Below, piece by piece: positions 35,801 to 47,800 of a stretch of 64,000 nucleotides of DNA (the stretch's first letter is position 1; each line of letters begins with the position of its first letter). The translations under genes and the position numbers were made by a program. Location of the stretch: NCBI GenBank assembly GCA_916610825.1, contig OU744446.1:33027436-33091435 (forward strand), read 5' to 3'. The DNA comes from Haliclystus octoradiatus (taxonomy: Eukaryota; Cnidaria; Staurozoa; Stauromedusae; Haliclystidae). The notes beneath the pieces were generated by a model. It was not told the DNA's origin and did no database searches. It saw nothing but the letters and a program-made list of their open reading frames with translations.

Positions 35801-38800
35801 CAATAATAATAATGGTAATGTAATAATAATGGGATCATTCAACGTCAGTTCTTACTACGTGGTCAATGAAAATAATCAAAGCATTTATAGAATGAGAATC
35901 AAAAATGATACATGCTAGATTATGTTACGTTACTTTAAGAATCGTCCTTCTAGTTAACTTACATGCAACCAGAAGCACCATAAGCATATCTTATTTTTGT
36001 CTTTAATTTTACTATAAAATCTAAAGTGAAGTTAATAAAATATAATATCCTATGTGATGGTCCTTGGAATTTCTCAATTATTGATATTATGAAGTCTAAT
36101 AAATTATAATAATAGTAATAATAATAATAATGGTAAAATAATAATAATAATGGGATCATTCCACATCAGTTCTTGGTACGTGGTCAATGAAATAATCAAA
36201 GCATTTATAGAATGAGAATCAAAAATGATACTTGTTAGATTATGTTACGTTACTTCAAGAATCGTCCTTCTAGTTAACTTAGGTGAAACTTGAAGCACCA
36301 TAATCTAGCAAATCTTATTCTTGTCTCTAATTTACTATAAAAACTGAAGTCAAGTTTATAAAATATAACATCCTATGTGATTGTCGTTGTGATCTCTCAA
36401 TTATTGATAATATGAAGTCTAATATAAATTATCATAATAGGAGTAAAAATAATAATGGTAATATAATAATGATGGTATCATTCTACGTCAGTTCTTGGTA
36501 CGTGGTCAATGAAAATAACCAATGCATTTATAGAATGAGAATCAAAAATGATAATTGCTAGATTACGTTACGTTACTTCAAGAATCGTCCTTTTAGTTAA
36601 CTTAGATGCAACCTGAAGCACCATAATCTAGCATATCTTTTTTTTGTCCCTAATTTTACTGTAAAATCTAAAGTGAAGTTAATAAAATATAATATCCTAT
36701 GTGATGGTCGTTGGAATCTTTCAATTATTGATATTATGAAGTCTAATAAATTATAATAATAGTAATAATAATAATAATGGTAAAATAATAATAATAATGG
36801 GATCATTCCACATCAGTTCTTGGTACATGGTCAATGAAAATAATCAAAGCATTTATAGAATGAGAATCAAAAATGATACATGTTAGATTATGTTACGTTA
36901 CTTCAAGAATCGTCCTTCTAGTTTTAAACTTAGGTGAAACTTGAAGCACCATAATCTAGCAAATCATATTTTTGCCTCCAATTTACTACAAAAACTAAAG
37001 TCAAGTTAATAAAATATAACATCCTATGTGATTGTCGTTGGAATCTCTCAATTATTGATAATATGAAGTCTAATATAAATTATAATAATAGGAGTAAAAT
37101 AATAATAGTAATATAATAATAATGGTATTATTCTACGTCAGTTCTTCGTACGTGGTCAAGAAAATAATCAAAGCATTTATAGAATGAGAATCAAAAATGA
37201 TACATGCTATATTACGTTACGTTACTTCAAGAATCGTCCTTCTAGTTTTAACTTAGATGCAACCTGAAGCACCATGATCTAGCATATCTTATTTTTGTCT
37301 CTAATTTTACTGTAAAATCTAAAGTGAAGTTAATAAATATAATATCCTATGTGATGGTCGTTGGAATCTCTCAAATATTGATATTATGAAGTCTAATATA
37401 AATTCTAATAATAATAATAGTGCCGTGGTATTATAATAATAATGGGATCGTTCCACATCAGTTCTTGGTACGTGATCAATGAAATAATCAAAGCATTTTG
37501 AGAATGAGAGTCAAAAGACACATGCTAGATAATATTACTTCAAGAATCACCCTTGAAGTTTGATGCTGGCTTGGGATGAGAACCCTGAGAATGCAATTTG
37601 GCCTCCTGACTTTAGGCGTTCTAAATTAGTTTGGCAGACAAAAGTCAACGTTGAATTATTAAACGCATAGAATAACAAAGTATAATAGACCTACCTTTCT
37701 TACACTTGAATCTCCAAAGTCAAATCCCACAAAATAATGTTCGAGGAAAGACAACATTCAGGCTAGGTTTAAATGAACTTCCTTGTTGGCCAATGGCGGT
37801 GTCATTCCATCGCGTTTTCATAAACCAAATAGGCCTAACCAATTCCATGTTTTCACCTTTTATAATTCCTCGCGTAAATATCATATCATTTGAAGCATCT
37901 TTACAAGTTAAAGTTAAAGCCATGGCAGGTTGAAAACATCTTGATGTTCTCTGCGTTTGTAAAGTCGTAAACTGCAAATGCAAACGGTCACAGTTTTCTG
38001 TTTTCTTTCAAATCTTCATACCGCTTACCGCGCCTTTGAAAGAGGACCTGGGTCTCAGTTTGAAAGGACGCAATTGGATGAAACAATAGGTCTGCACGCA
38101 GGCTAATAATTTTGGGAACTTTGACACATTTTACAGAACAGTTATTTAGTAGTGTGAAAACATAGAAGCATGGAATTCTTATTTCAAGAATATTGGCCCT
38201 ATCCTACTTGAAACTAGTGACGCCTCAAATCATATAGCTTTATATTCTTATTTGGAGAAAAAAATCTGTCAATACAAGAATTTTAGGATATGCTTGTTTT
38301 CAATTTTTGCTGTGTATTGATTAAATTGCTGTTCTATTGTTATTTGCTGCTATGTTAGTTTCCGTAGTAAATTATTATATGTTATTGTTTGTTTCCGTAG
38401 TAAATTATTATATGGTATTGTTCTATTTATGTTTTATCTAATTCCTTGAAATTTTTCAAATAAAATTTGTTTTCGTGCCTGCATTTAGAAACCAGCTCAG
38501 ATCTTCTATTTAATAAGTTCTTGTTTTTGTAAAAGGTTATAAAAATTTTTTCTTCATTTTTCTTCTAAACAGAGATGGCATTTTATTAATATGTTGTTGT
38601 ATGGCACTGCCGTTGATAGAATTGACTATTTGACGAAGAATGATTTTCCGTTATCTTTTAATGACCAGATGTATTTAGACAACTCAGTGCAATTTTCATA
38701 TTTTCTGTTGGTTAATGACGACTTATGTTCATGGCTTGTATTCCTGAAATCACACGCGTGCGACAAAACGCACGCCCCAGAAATCTAAGGCGTGCGATGG

Positions 38801-41800
38801 CGTGCGATCATTTGTTACCCAACACGATTTCAAGCTGTTTTCAAATCGTTTTTACTGGTGATAAATACAAACTAGACATCACGTTTATTATGTAAAGTTA
38901 AGGATTTTATATTCATGCTAAAAAAAAATTCTGCTTTTTTAATGTAATATTGAAACAAACACAATTTTGAAAACACTCCTGCCTGAAGATCTCATTTCAC
39001 AGTTATTCGCTTGATTGATTCTAATAAAACAGGAAGTTGAAAGGCGGTAACTTTTTCTAACAATATCACACTAGTAACTTTTTTCAAGGTGTTGAATTTC
39101 AATACAATAAAAATTAGGCGAAAGTCAAAACAGTAATCGAATATTCGACAATGCATTATTCAATTCTAATTGAATAATTAATCAAAATCTCTTGTTCTAT
39201 TTGTTACCATGCAAGTAGACAATAAAAACACAAACAAAACCTTTTCCACGACTGCAAGAAATGTGTTGAAAACATCAAATTCAACTTAACTATCTTTACA
39301 TAGATTTTGAAAATATTTTGAATACATAGATATAACAGTTTGTTCGCTCAGTTTGCTTCGACATTAGTTTACAGAATTCATGTTATTCAACGCGCTTTAT
39401 GCTTCATCACGTCTGTTCGATCAATTAATTGTCATAGCAACAGAGTCTGGAATAGAACTAATGGCGCGTAACTTGAGATCTTCTTTGTTATGGTAATTAG
39501 GGGGAGTTCCGTAGACCATTCAAGCATGCAAAAGACGTCGCTTTGAATGATTTGTTGCGTGTTTGTTTCGTATTTTATATCGGCGAAAAGAGCATTTGAT
39601 TTTGAAGAAAAATTTATCCAAGAAAGGTTGCTTTATATTTGGAAACAAGCATATATAAAATTAATTTAAATAATCGAATTGCATCCCTAATAAAAATAAA
39701 TTTTTGTTTGCTTTAATAAAGCTTCACATTGATAAATTCGAAAAAAGGAAAAGAAAGTAGGCGTGCGATAGATCGCACGCCTTGGAAAACGGAGGCGTGT
39801 GCGGAGGTGTGCGCGTGCGATCGCACGCCTTGGAATACAAGCCATGCTTAAGTTTCGTAAAACGATCTTTGAATGCTCCTTCAGTAAGGCCGATGTAGTT
39901 GTGGCCGTTTGCGTCCTCAGGTGTGGTTACGTTGGCATTATATATTATGCTGGTTGTCAAGCATTTGTTGTCATCAGGGCAGTTTATTTTGGAGCGGCAA
40001 TTACATTGTTTTGTTGCTTGTTCTTTGTTGTCGGCGTTCAATAATTTTCTGTTGTGGCTTCTCAGAATTGTTTCCATGTTTGCCATGCAGCAGTAGCTGA
40101 CTTTTACATTATTTTTATTAAAAATTTTGTGGTATTTGTGCTGTTTCGGAAAATGTTTGTTCAGTAAAAGTATAAATTTTCTGGCTATGTCTGTGTCAAC
40201 ATTTTTGCTGAATGGTGGGTTGAACCAAATTCTTTTTATTTTTCTATTCCTTTTAGCTGCAGTGGTGGTGGGTCATTGATTGTAGGTAAGATCGGCGTCA
40301 TAGCCGCTAGATCTTAGCGCGCATATGTAAGTGGATTTTGACCTTTCAAAAGCATCGTTGTTGCAGGAAAGGTCAGATATTCTCTGGTTGATTGAGGCTG
40401 GTATCTGTTTGATGACGTTAGGTGGGTGATTAGACTCTGCATTAATGTATAGGGGCTCGTCGTTTGGTTTTCTGTATGGTTGGTATGTTCCGTCTTTGAG
40501 GTTAAGCGTTATATCTAAAAAATTGATTATTTTAGGTTAGTTTGAATAGTGATTTTTAAGCCGTTGGTTTGAATATTTTTATTAGATCTTTTCGTACTCG
40601 TTCTGCTTGAGGGCCAGAAGTATTTTTCAGCAGTGCAAGCCCGTCGTCTTTGTACAGACAGATGTTTTCTTTGCCATACTTTTTCGTGATCGTATCGAGT
40701 AGGAAAAGTCCAACTTGCGAGTGCGAACTTGTTGAACTTTTCCTACTCGATACGATCACGAAAAAGTATGGCAAAGAAAACGTCGGTCTGTACAGAGACG
40801 ACGGGCTATATAGGCGAAAGAGTCAAAGAATACACATTCTTTAGCCTACTGTTACTCAAGTTTCATGCATTTCATAGCGATCTTCAGACAGATTTTCTAC
40901 TTGAGTAACTACTATTATATATAGACTACTATTATATATATATATATAGTTATATAATAATAAAGATAGATTTATCTATCGTCAGATGTGATAGTGCTCA
41001 ATACTGATTAAACATTGGCAGAGCGGTAATACATGATGATCGCACACTGCGTGAAACTATAGTAACAGAATTAAGAATGTGTTTTCTTTGACTCAGTCAC
41101 CATCCTTATGTATATATATAGTTATATAGGCTACCCTAAAAATTTATTTTAATCAATCTGATCATTTAATTCATAGATGTTTATTCAGTGCTTGATCAAC
41201 AATATAGGTAAACAGAGGTGCACATTTACTACGCACTTTGGACAATACAGATTATATTATTATCCCAACACAAAATGATCCAGATTTCATATGTAATGTT
41301 TTAGCCTAGCTGTGTGCAACAGTACATGTTTATTACAATTATATGTGATGTTTTAAAACAGAAAATATATCAGGACAAACCATAAATTGTTGATAAGATG
41401 TTAAGTAATAACTTAGTTTGAAAGAAAATGGAACATTCTGTTTGGGTTAAATATGTAAAGTAAACAACTTATGTGTTCTCTGTCTAGTCTAGACTCTAGC
41501 CAGAAACCAGGGCCCAGAAGTAAAAGGTTGAGCGATTGAGGATGAGAAAGGAGGAATAAGCAAAGCAAAAGAAAACAAATTAGAAAGACTCAGTCATCAA
41601 ATATAATTAGATAGAAAAATACCTGACAAATTAGATATTTCCATGCAGTAAATCTAAGATAAAATAACACCTTGCAGTCCACTTTCTTACAATCTAAATC
41701 GATCAAATTTTATATCATGACTTTCATAACAAAAAACCTGTGTTCCACAAAGTGAACGCCACTTTTATTTTTCCTCCAAAATGAGACAACAATGGTAAAA

Positions 41801-44800
41801 TAGAACAAGGGACAACTCGTCATGTCGACAAAAGCAATCCACGAACATCAGGAAAAGTTCAACAGCAAGAAACTAAAGGCCCAGACAAGATAATGTTAGA
41901 TAATATACAACATTTAAGTGAAGAAACATAAAAGTAATTTGTTTATTTATCAGATAATTGATTTGAAACTATTTTGCTTCACTTTGCTTCCCACGTGGGC
42001 AGTGCGCGGGCGGTAGACCTGAAAATCGTGAAAATGTGTGCGGTGCCCGCGCGGCCACAGCTCTTTAAGCCGCGTACACCTTCAATGCATATACTGTGCC
42101 TCTGCTTTAAAACAGCTATATGTCAGCCATGTGAGTTTTCAGACATTTAGTGGATTTCAGACTATTTCCACACTTCTGGACTCTATACATTGCCTTTTTC
42201 CCATTGAAATCCATTATAAATATCTAGATTTCCTTGATTTCAGACTATTTTTAAATTTTGAATATTGAAGTCTGAATATGTAATACCAATACCTTATAAT
42301 TATTGTGACTGGTATTATAAATAACAATGAGTTGATGTCTTAGTCATAATTAAGGTGCCAGGTCTCGTAATTTGATACAATGTTTTTTGGCTGCTTTATT
42401 ACAGGAAAAACAAGTTTGTGTAGAGCATTGATTAACTGCAAAGAAGAGCAAATAAATGTTGATTGTAGAACAGAAGGAGTTGATCTCTACAAATGGAAAA
42501 TTAGACCTGAAATAGATGATCTTGAAGTTCTAGTCGTCGATTGTGCTGGTCAAAGGAAGTACATGATCACACATTCATTTTTCATTTCACAAGGTGAGTA
42601 GACCGAAATTTCAAAGTAAATTCAAAGAAAAACTATCTGATGTCAAATGAAATATAAGGTGACCAGTTCCATTTCACTGTTAAATCAAAATGCAGCGTAA
42701 GTTGATGACAGTCTCTATAGTTACACTTGAGTGAGTTCATTTGATGTTTTTGTTGATTGCATGTCTCATGTAATCAACACCTATTCAAGCAAAAATTCAA
42801 AGAAAAAATACAATCAATTACATAATAAGAAGTTTTTAAAAAGTGCAGCTTTCAATAAGAATTGGTTGTTTATGAGTAGCCTAACTAGCAATAATTTACC
42901 CGCGTTGCTAGATTAATTCTGGCTGAATTAAAACTACCTCCATATCTTTGACGTTGTCAAAACAAACAAACAATTATTAATGTGGGAAATTTTCTAAATT
43001 AAATTTGAAAAACACTTGAAATTACCAAACAATAGAAACGCAACGCAACTGGAGGATGGTGTACCCCTGCAAAAACAGTTCAGGAGTTCATGAACAGTTC
43101 ATAAACAGTTCATAAACGTTAAATGGCCCCAAATTTTCATGAACTGCTCATGAGCTGTCTATGAGGGTTCATAAACCGTTCATGAACAGTTCAGGAAAAT
43201 TTGAGCCATTTGACGTTCATGAACAGTTCTAGCATGGCGATCCCAAAAAGCCAAACATAATCAGTGTGTGAAATGACATTTTCTTTCAATTCCGAAAACC
43301 AAGAGACAATTAGAAAAAACAAAGCCTGTTAGGTACAAGTATTCAAAATTGTCTATTAGTAGATGATATGATATTTGATTCATTAGCAATTGAGAAATCG
43401 TGAAAACTATCGCAAACACACATACACAAAGACATTTGCATTTATAAGTAAAGATAAATCATCAAGCATTATCACATTGAATATTCATATATTTTTTATT
43501 CTGCTGCAAGTTTATTTTGGTGACGTCACTACTCAATATTTTGTCGGACTAATCAATCAGTCATTTATTTGAAAGCAAAGTTTTCAGTACAAAACCCTGT
43601 TGAGTCTGTGATGTAGGTTTATTGGTATATTTATAATTCAATTGAAAGTACTGCTTGCATATAGCTGGAGCGGTCACTAGACAGGAGGTCTTAATTAGAG
43701 GGGATTGCTAAAGCAGGTTTATCATAAAATCACAAGCTTACTTCTGAAGTGACTAGAGTGTGCCAAATATCAATAGCTCGTAGGAAAATGTGCGCCAATT
43801 CGCAAGGTGCAGTCACGCGGCCAATATCAACACACAGCTGGAAGTCTTGGTGAAGCACCAAACACTTCTAGTACAAACCTTTGCTAAATATAGCACATTC
43901 TAATCTCATTTAAGAATTCGCTGAAAGTCCGATTCGCATTTTGAGAATGGAATTGTGATATATAAAAATTCAGACATCATATAGCAATTTTGTCTTCTTT
44001 TTCCTGTCTCTATGACCATTTTATATGCATTTGAGCTAAGAAGGGTTTGACCGTAAAATTACTGCCCTTGTAAAAGCTGTCCTGCTGTGATTCTATTGTT
44101 TGATAGATTCAACACCTCCACTGCATCTTGTATTACCGTATAACTCGCACAACTTTTATAAGCATTTACATGACCTTTTTTCCAATGAATGTTTTTGAAA
44201 ACTGCTGATCATTTGGAAATTATCATCTGTGATGTCAAGTTTGAATTGTAAAATTGATTTTGTCTTTGCACCTTAGTTTTGGTATTGTGATCTGGTGTCG
44301 TAACTTTCAAACAAATCAGATTGATTGAATCAATTTAGTTGGTAATACAATGACAATTAGCTTACATTATAGCTAATAGTAAAAGTCTTTTTATTGTTCA
44401 TGAACAAGGAATTTGACTATTTAAAATTTTATTTGCGTTTGACTTACTTTGATTTTTAAATATTTAATTAACTTGCTTTTTATACTGTAGCAATTTAATG
44501 GGACAATTATTCAGATTATGGATTGTAGTTGAGTTGAATGTATTATGGAAACTTACTACCCCTGCGAAAACAGTTCAGGAGTTCATGAACAGTTCATGAT
44601 TGTTAAATGGCCTCAAATTTTCATGAACTGTTCATGAACTGCCTGTGAGGGTTCATGAACAGTTCAGGAAATTTTTAGCCATTTAACGTTCATGAACTGT
44701 TCATGAACTCCTGAACTGTTTTCTTTGCAGGGGAAGGCAATGATTCTTGTCAGATTAGAAGAAAATCCCATCTTTAGTAAATTCATGGAAAACTATCAAG

Positions 44801-47800
44801 TTTCTTATATCTTTTTGTTGTTAAAGAATAAAATCAAGTAAAAAATCGATTTTAGATAATTTACTTTTAAAAAACTGTTTTAATATACTTATGTGTAACT
44901 AAAATGTGAAATTTATTTCAAGGCTGTCTATTTCTTCTTGTGTTGGATCTCTACAACTACCAGCCAACCATTGAATATTACCGAAAAAATGTTGGTAACT
45001 GGATAAGTGTAATATTGGCCCATGCACCAGATGCTACTGTTCTTCTTGTGCCGACTCATTTGGATTTATTTGAAAGTGATAGTCAAATTACTATACAACA
45101 GAAATGTAAGCATGTACTTAAAAATGTATGGGAAGATGTTCATAAAAGAGAAAAAGATTTAGAAGCAAGTGGGCGGGAAAATCTTGAAACCAAGAATCAA
45201 TTTTCTTCATCTTTTCGTGCAATGAATGTGTCAGGTAATTGGAAAAAACATATCAGTGCTGTCTTTCAACTTGGTGATGAGGTGAGTTGCAAATGCTGTC
45301 CCAGGGCTGTTTTAAAGTGGTTGTGTTTATAGCCCAAGATGTAATTGTTTCTTTTTCATTAACAAAAATGGCAACACCGCAATAGTTGGTGTATAATATG
45401 ATCATTTATTACGGTTCAAACAGCATTAAAGGAGCAAGATCAATCAGCAGTTGCTACCAGCTTTAGCTAAGTAGCGTAATTCAACGATCAATGTCAGCTA
45501 TGGCTTCCACATGGCTTCAAATTTCAAGTTTTATAAAAGCATGGTTTCAGGCCAGGGTCCGATAAAACATTTTTTCTTCCGGGACTCTAATGTTTGCTTC
45601 CCTAATTTTTTTTGCTGCTTAAAGGAGCAAAAATGACCGGCAGGCGCTACGCACTTAGGATCACGTGCACGCTTATTGTTATAACACAATGTTCATTGTT
45701 GACATGAATTTTATTACAAGTTAGGCCTGCGTATAACAATTGTTTCAAAGCGAGACGGTTGAATTACGCTAAGCATAAATTCAACTTGTGCTCGCAGCGG
45801 TCGCCGGTCAATTTTGCCCCTTTAAATCATTTAAATGTTTTTGCAGCTTTTATTTTACGGATTGTTGTCCATTTATTGTCTTAAAAATAATACAAATGCG
45901 TCTTTTCATTTTTATCTTCTAAGGGGGTGTTTATATGAGGTGGGCCAGCCCGGCAAGGTGAGGCGACACCTTCGAGTGAGATCAACATCCACTATTGTTG
46001 TCTATTGTTTTACAGTTGTGCGTTTATATGGTTGCCGAGCTAGCCCACCTGGGTGAGACGGAAATTCTCCATATAAACACAGTTTGGTGGGCCAGCCCGG
46101 GTCATCGCTTCATCTGCGCAAGCGCTTCAAATTGACGACGTTGAAATTAAATCATTATTTGCAATAAATTTAACATTTTAGATAAAAACATTAAGATTAA
46201 TTAAGATTTAATTTATTATTTGTTATTTTCGTTGGAAAACTTAAAATAAAAATGAAATATAAAAATGAAATTTATGCGATGCTTGAAAATAGAGGCAAGC
46301 CCGGTGACTTATGCAAGGCTGAAAGTGGGATGGAACTGCCATATAAACAGGCCGTCTCATTGTCAACCGGGCTAGCTCGACTCATATAAACACCCCCTAA
46401 AGAAAAGGAAGACAATTAAGAACTTAAATACAACTATTTCCTCCCTTTCTTCTGAATTTGTGCTTATTTGTTCTTAATTCCTACATTGTAATGTTTACCC
46501 TACTGATAAAATCGAAGGAAAAGACTTTTCTAAATCGTATACTGTAGGCCTACATATCATAATACTCTTTTATAATTATGTTTTAGCTGCTGAATTATTC
46601 GGATTCAACTACAACTGACTTAATGAAAATGATCCCAGTGTCTTCATTTGGTAAACTTGATGGTATTAGTGATTTGAGAAAAGAACTCATAAAAATCCTT
46701 ACCAACTCAGATGTTATGCCATTGGTTGGACAGGAAATTCCAACTGTTTACTCCAAGCTAGAAGAGTATTGTGTCAGTCAAAGATTAACTACACCTGTTA
46801 TTAAATTAGAGGATTTCATTGAAACAGTTGAAGTCAAATTTAGTATGACCAAAGAAATGATAATCTCAGCTTTACAATACTTTGATACAATTGGATCTGT
46901 GTTGTACTTCAGCTACGGGAAAGAATTCGATCAGTTTTTGTTTTTGGATCCAGAATGGTTTATCATTGCATTGAAGAAAGTATTTAACCATAACAATGAA
47001 ACTAATTTGAAATTTAAGGACGCATTTATTCAATCTTATAATCTTGCTTCTGATGATTTCATGCAACTTAAAGAAGATCTACTAGAGAGTGGACGGCTCA
47101 GCACAAAACTACTCAGGTAAACCAATCTAAATTATAAGTATCTTTTCAGGGATGTACTGGAAGTTAATAATATGGAGAAAGTTTTTAATAAAGACAGGAG
47201 AACAAAAATCACTATGGCTGTGTTTAGCCTACAAATTTTATATCTATATATGTACCTTAATGGATATTTTAGATATCTAGATTATATTCATCTTTTCTGG
47301 TAAAAACACTCTAAACACAAGGCTATTTTTAGCCAGATAAGATTTTTAATAAGAAGCTATAATATTTCTAGTAATCTCTACCAGCTCTGGTAGAATCAAG
47401 TGAATTTATTGGAATCTGAATAGGATACATTCAAATTTATCATGAAATGTTTGCATTATGGATGAGTTTCTCTGTATCATAAATTAATTGAATAAATTCA
47501 ATTATCTGGTATTTGAAAGTGCCATTAAAAAGCTTACAGGATTTCATTTTTCAAAAAATCTCTGGGGGAGCATGCCCTCTGACCCCTAGCGGAATGACAC
47601 TCTTTGGGGTGCGATTTTTATATACAAGAATGCGCATCACCCGCCTATATCATCAATTGTCCTCCAGTGTGCATGTGTTGCATAGTCCTGGTTGAATAGC
47701 AACATGATTGATTAAATTAGTTAATGATACTATCGTCATCTTTTTACAGGTAGAGATGATTTGTTGTTTTCACCAATTATGATTCAAACTTGTATATTGT

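Larger units (their letters stand above)
38560..40815 (-). mobile_element. Penelope-like element remnant (RT and GIY-YIG parts)
   Basis: The minus strand carries the end of a reverse transcriptase (LYKDDGLALLKNTSGPQAE near 40.6 kb), a middle region (WFNPPFSKNVDTDIARKF, then HRSHNRKLL-type text near 40.1 kb), a Cys-rich linker with CLTTSIIYNANV, and a GIY-YIG endonuclease (NYIGLTEGAFKDRFTK near 39.87 kb). The rest of the endonuclease (YENCTELSKYIWSLKDNGK) appears on the other side of the nested hAT-like element. RT followed by GIY-YIG is the Penelope-like layout. It is clearly broken and old. Confidence 0.8.
29812..42404 (+). other. Roco intron 1 (12.6 kb), dense with mobile elements
   Basis: Holds fold-back DNA at 30.07-30.58 kb, a palindromic MITE at 31.15 kb, a Mutator-like element at 31.69-33.73 kb, Penelope-like remnants (34.57-34.69 and 38.56-41.1 kb), a 320-bp repeat array (35.74-37.56 kb) and a hAT-like element (38.73-39.85 kb). 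No other coding exon was recognised within it. 41.1-42.4 kb shows nothing clear. Confidence 0.85.

Noticed and set aside
35959-36806. Two near-identical minus-strand ORFs of 66-69 residues
   Set aside because: They fall in successive units of the 320-bp tandem repeat and simply repeat its sequence.
34195-42075. Possible pair of GC-rich inverted ends (GGTGGCGCGGGCA near 34195, GTGCCCGCGCGGCCAC near 42046) framing one large element
   Set aside because: The match is short and imperfect, the span holds several independent insertions, and no target duplication was found.
47744-47752. Alternative acceptor TTTTTACAG for Roco exon 5
   Set aside because: It would bring an in-frame TAG at once. The acceptor at 47819 keeps phase and continues the COR sequence.
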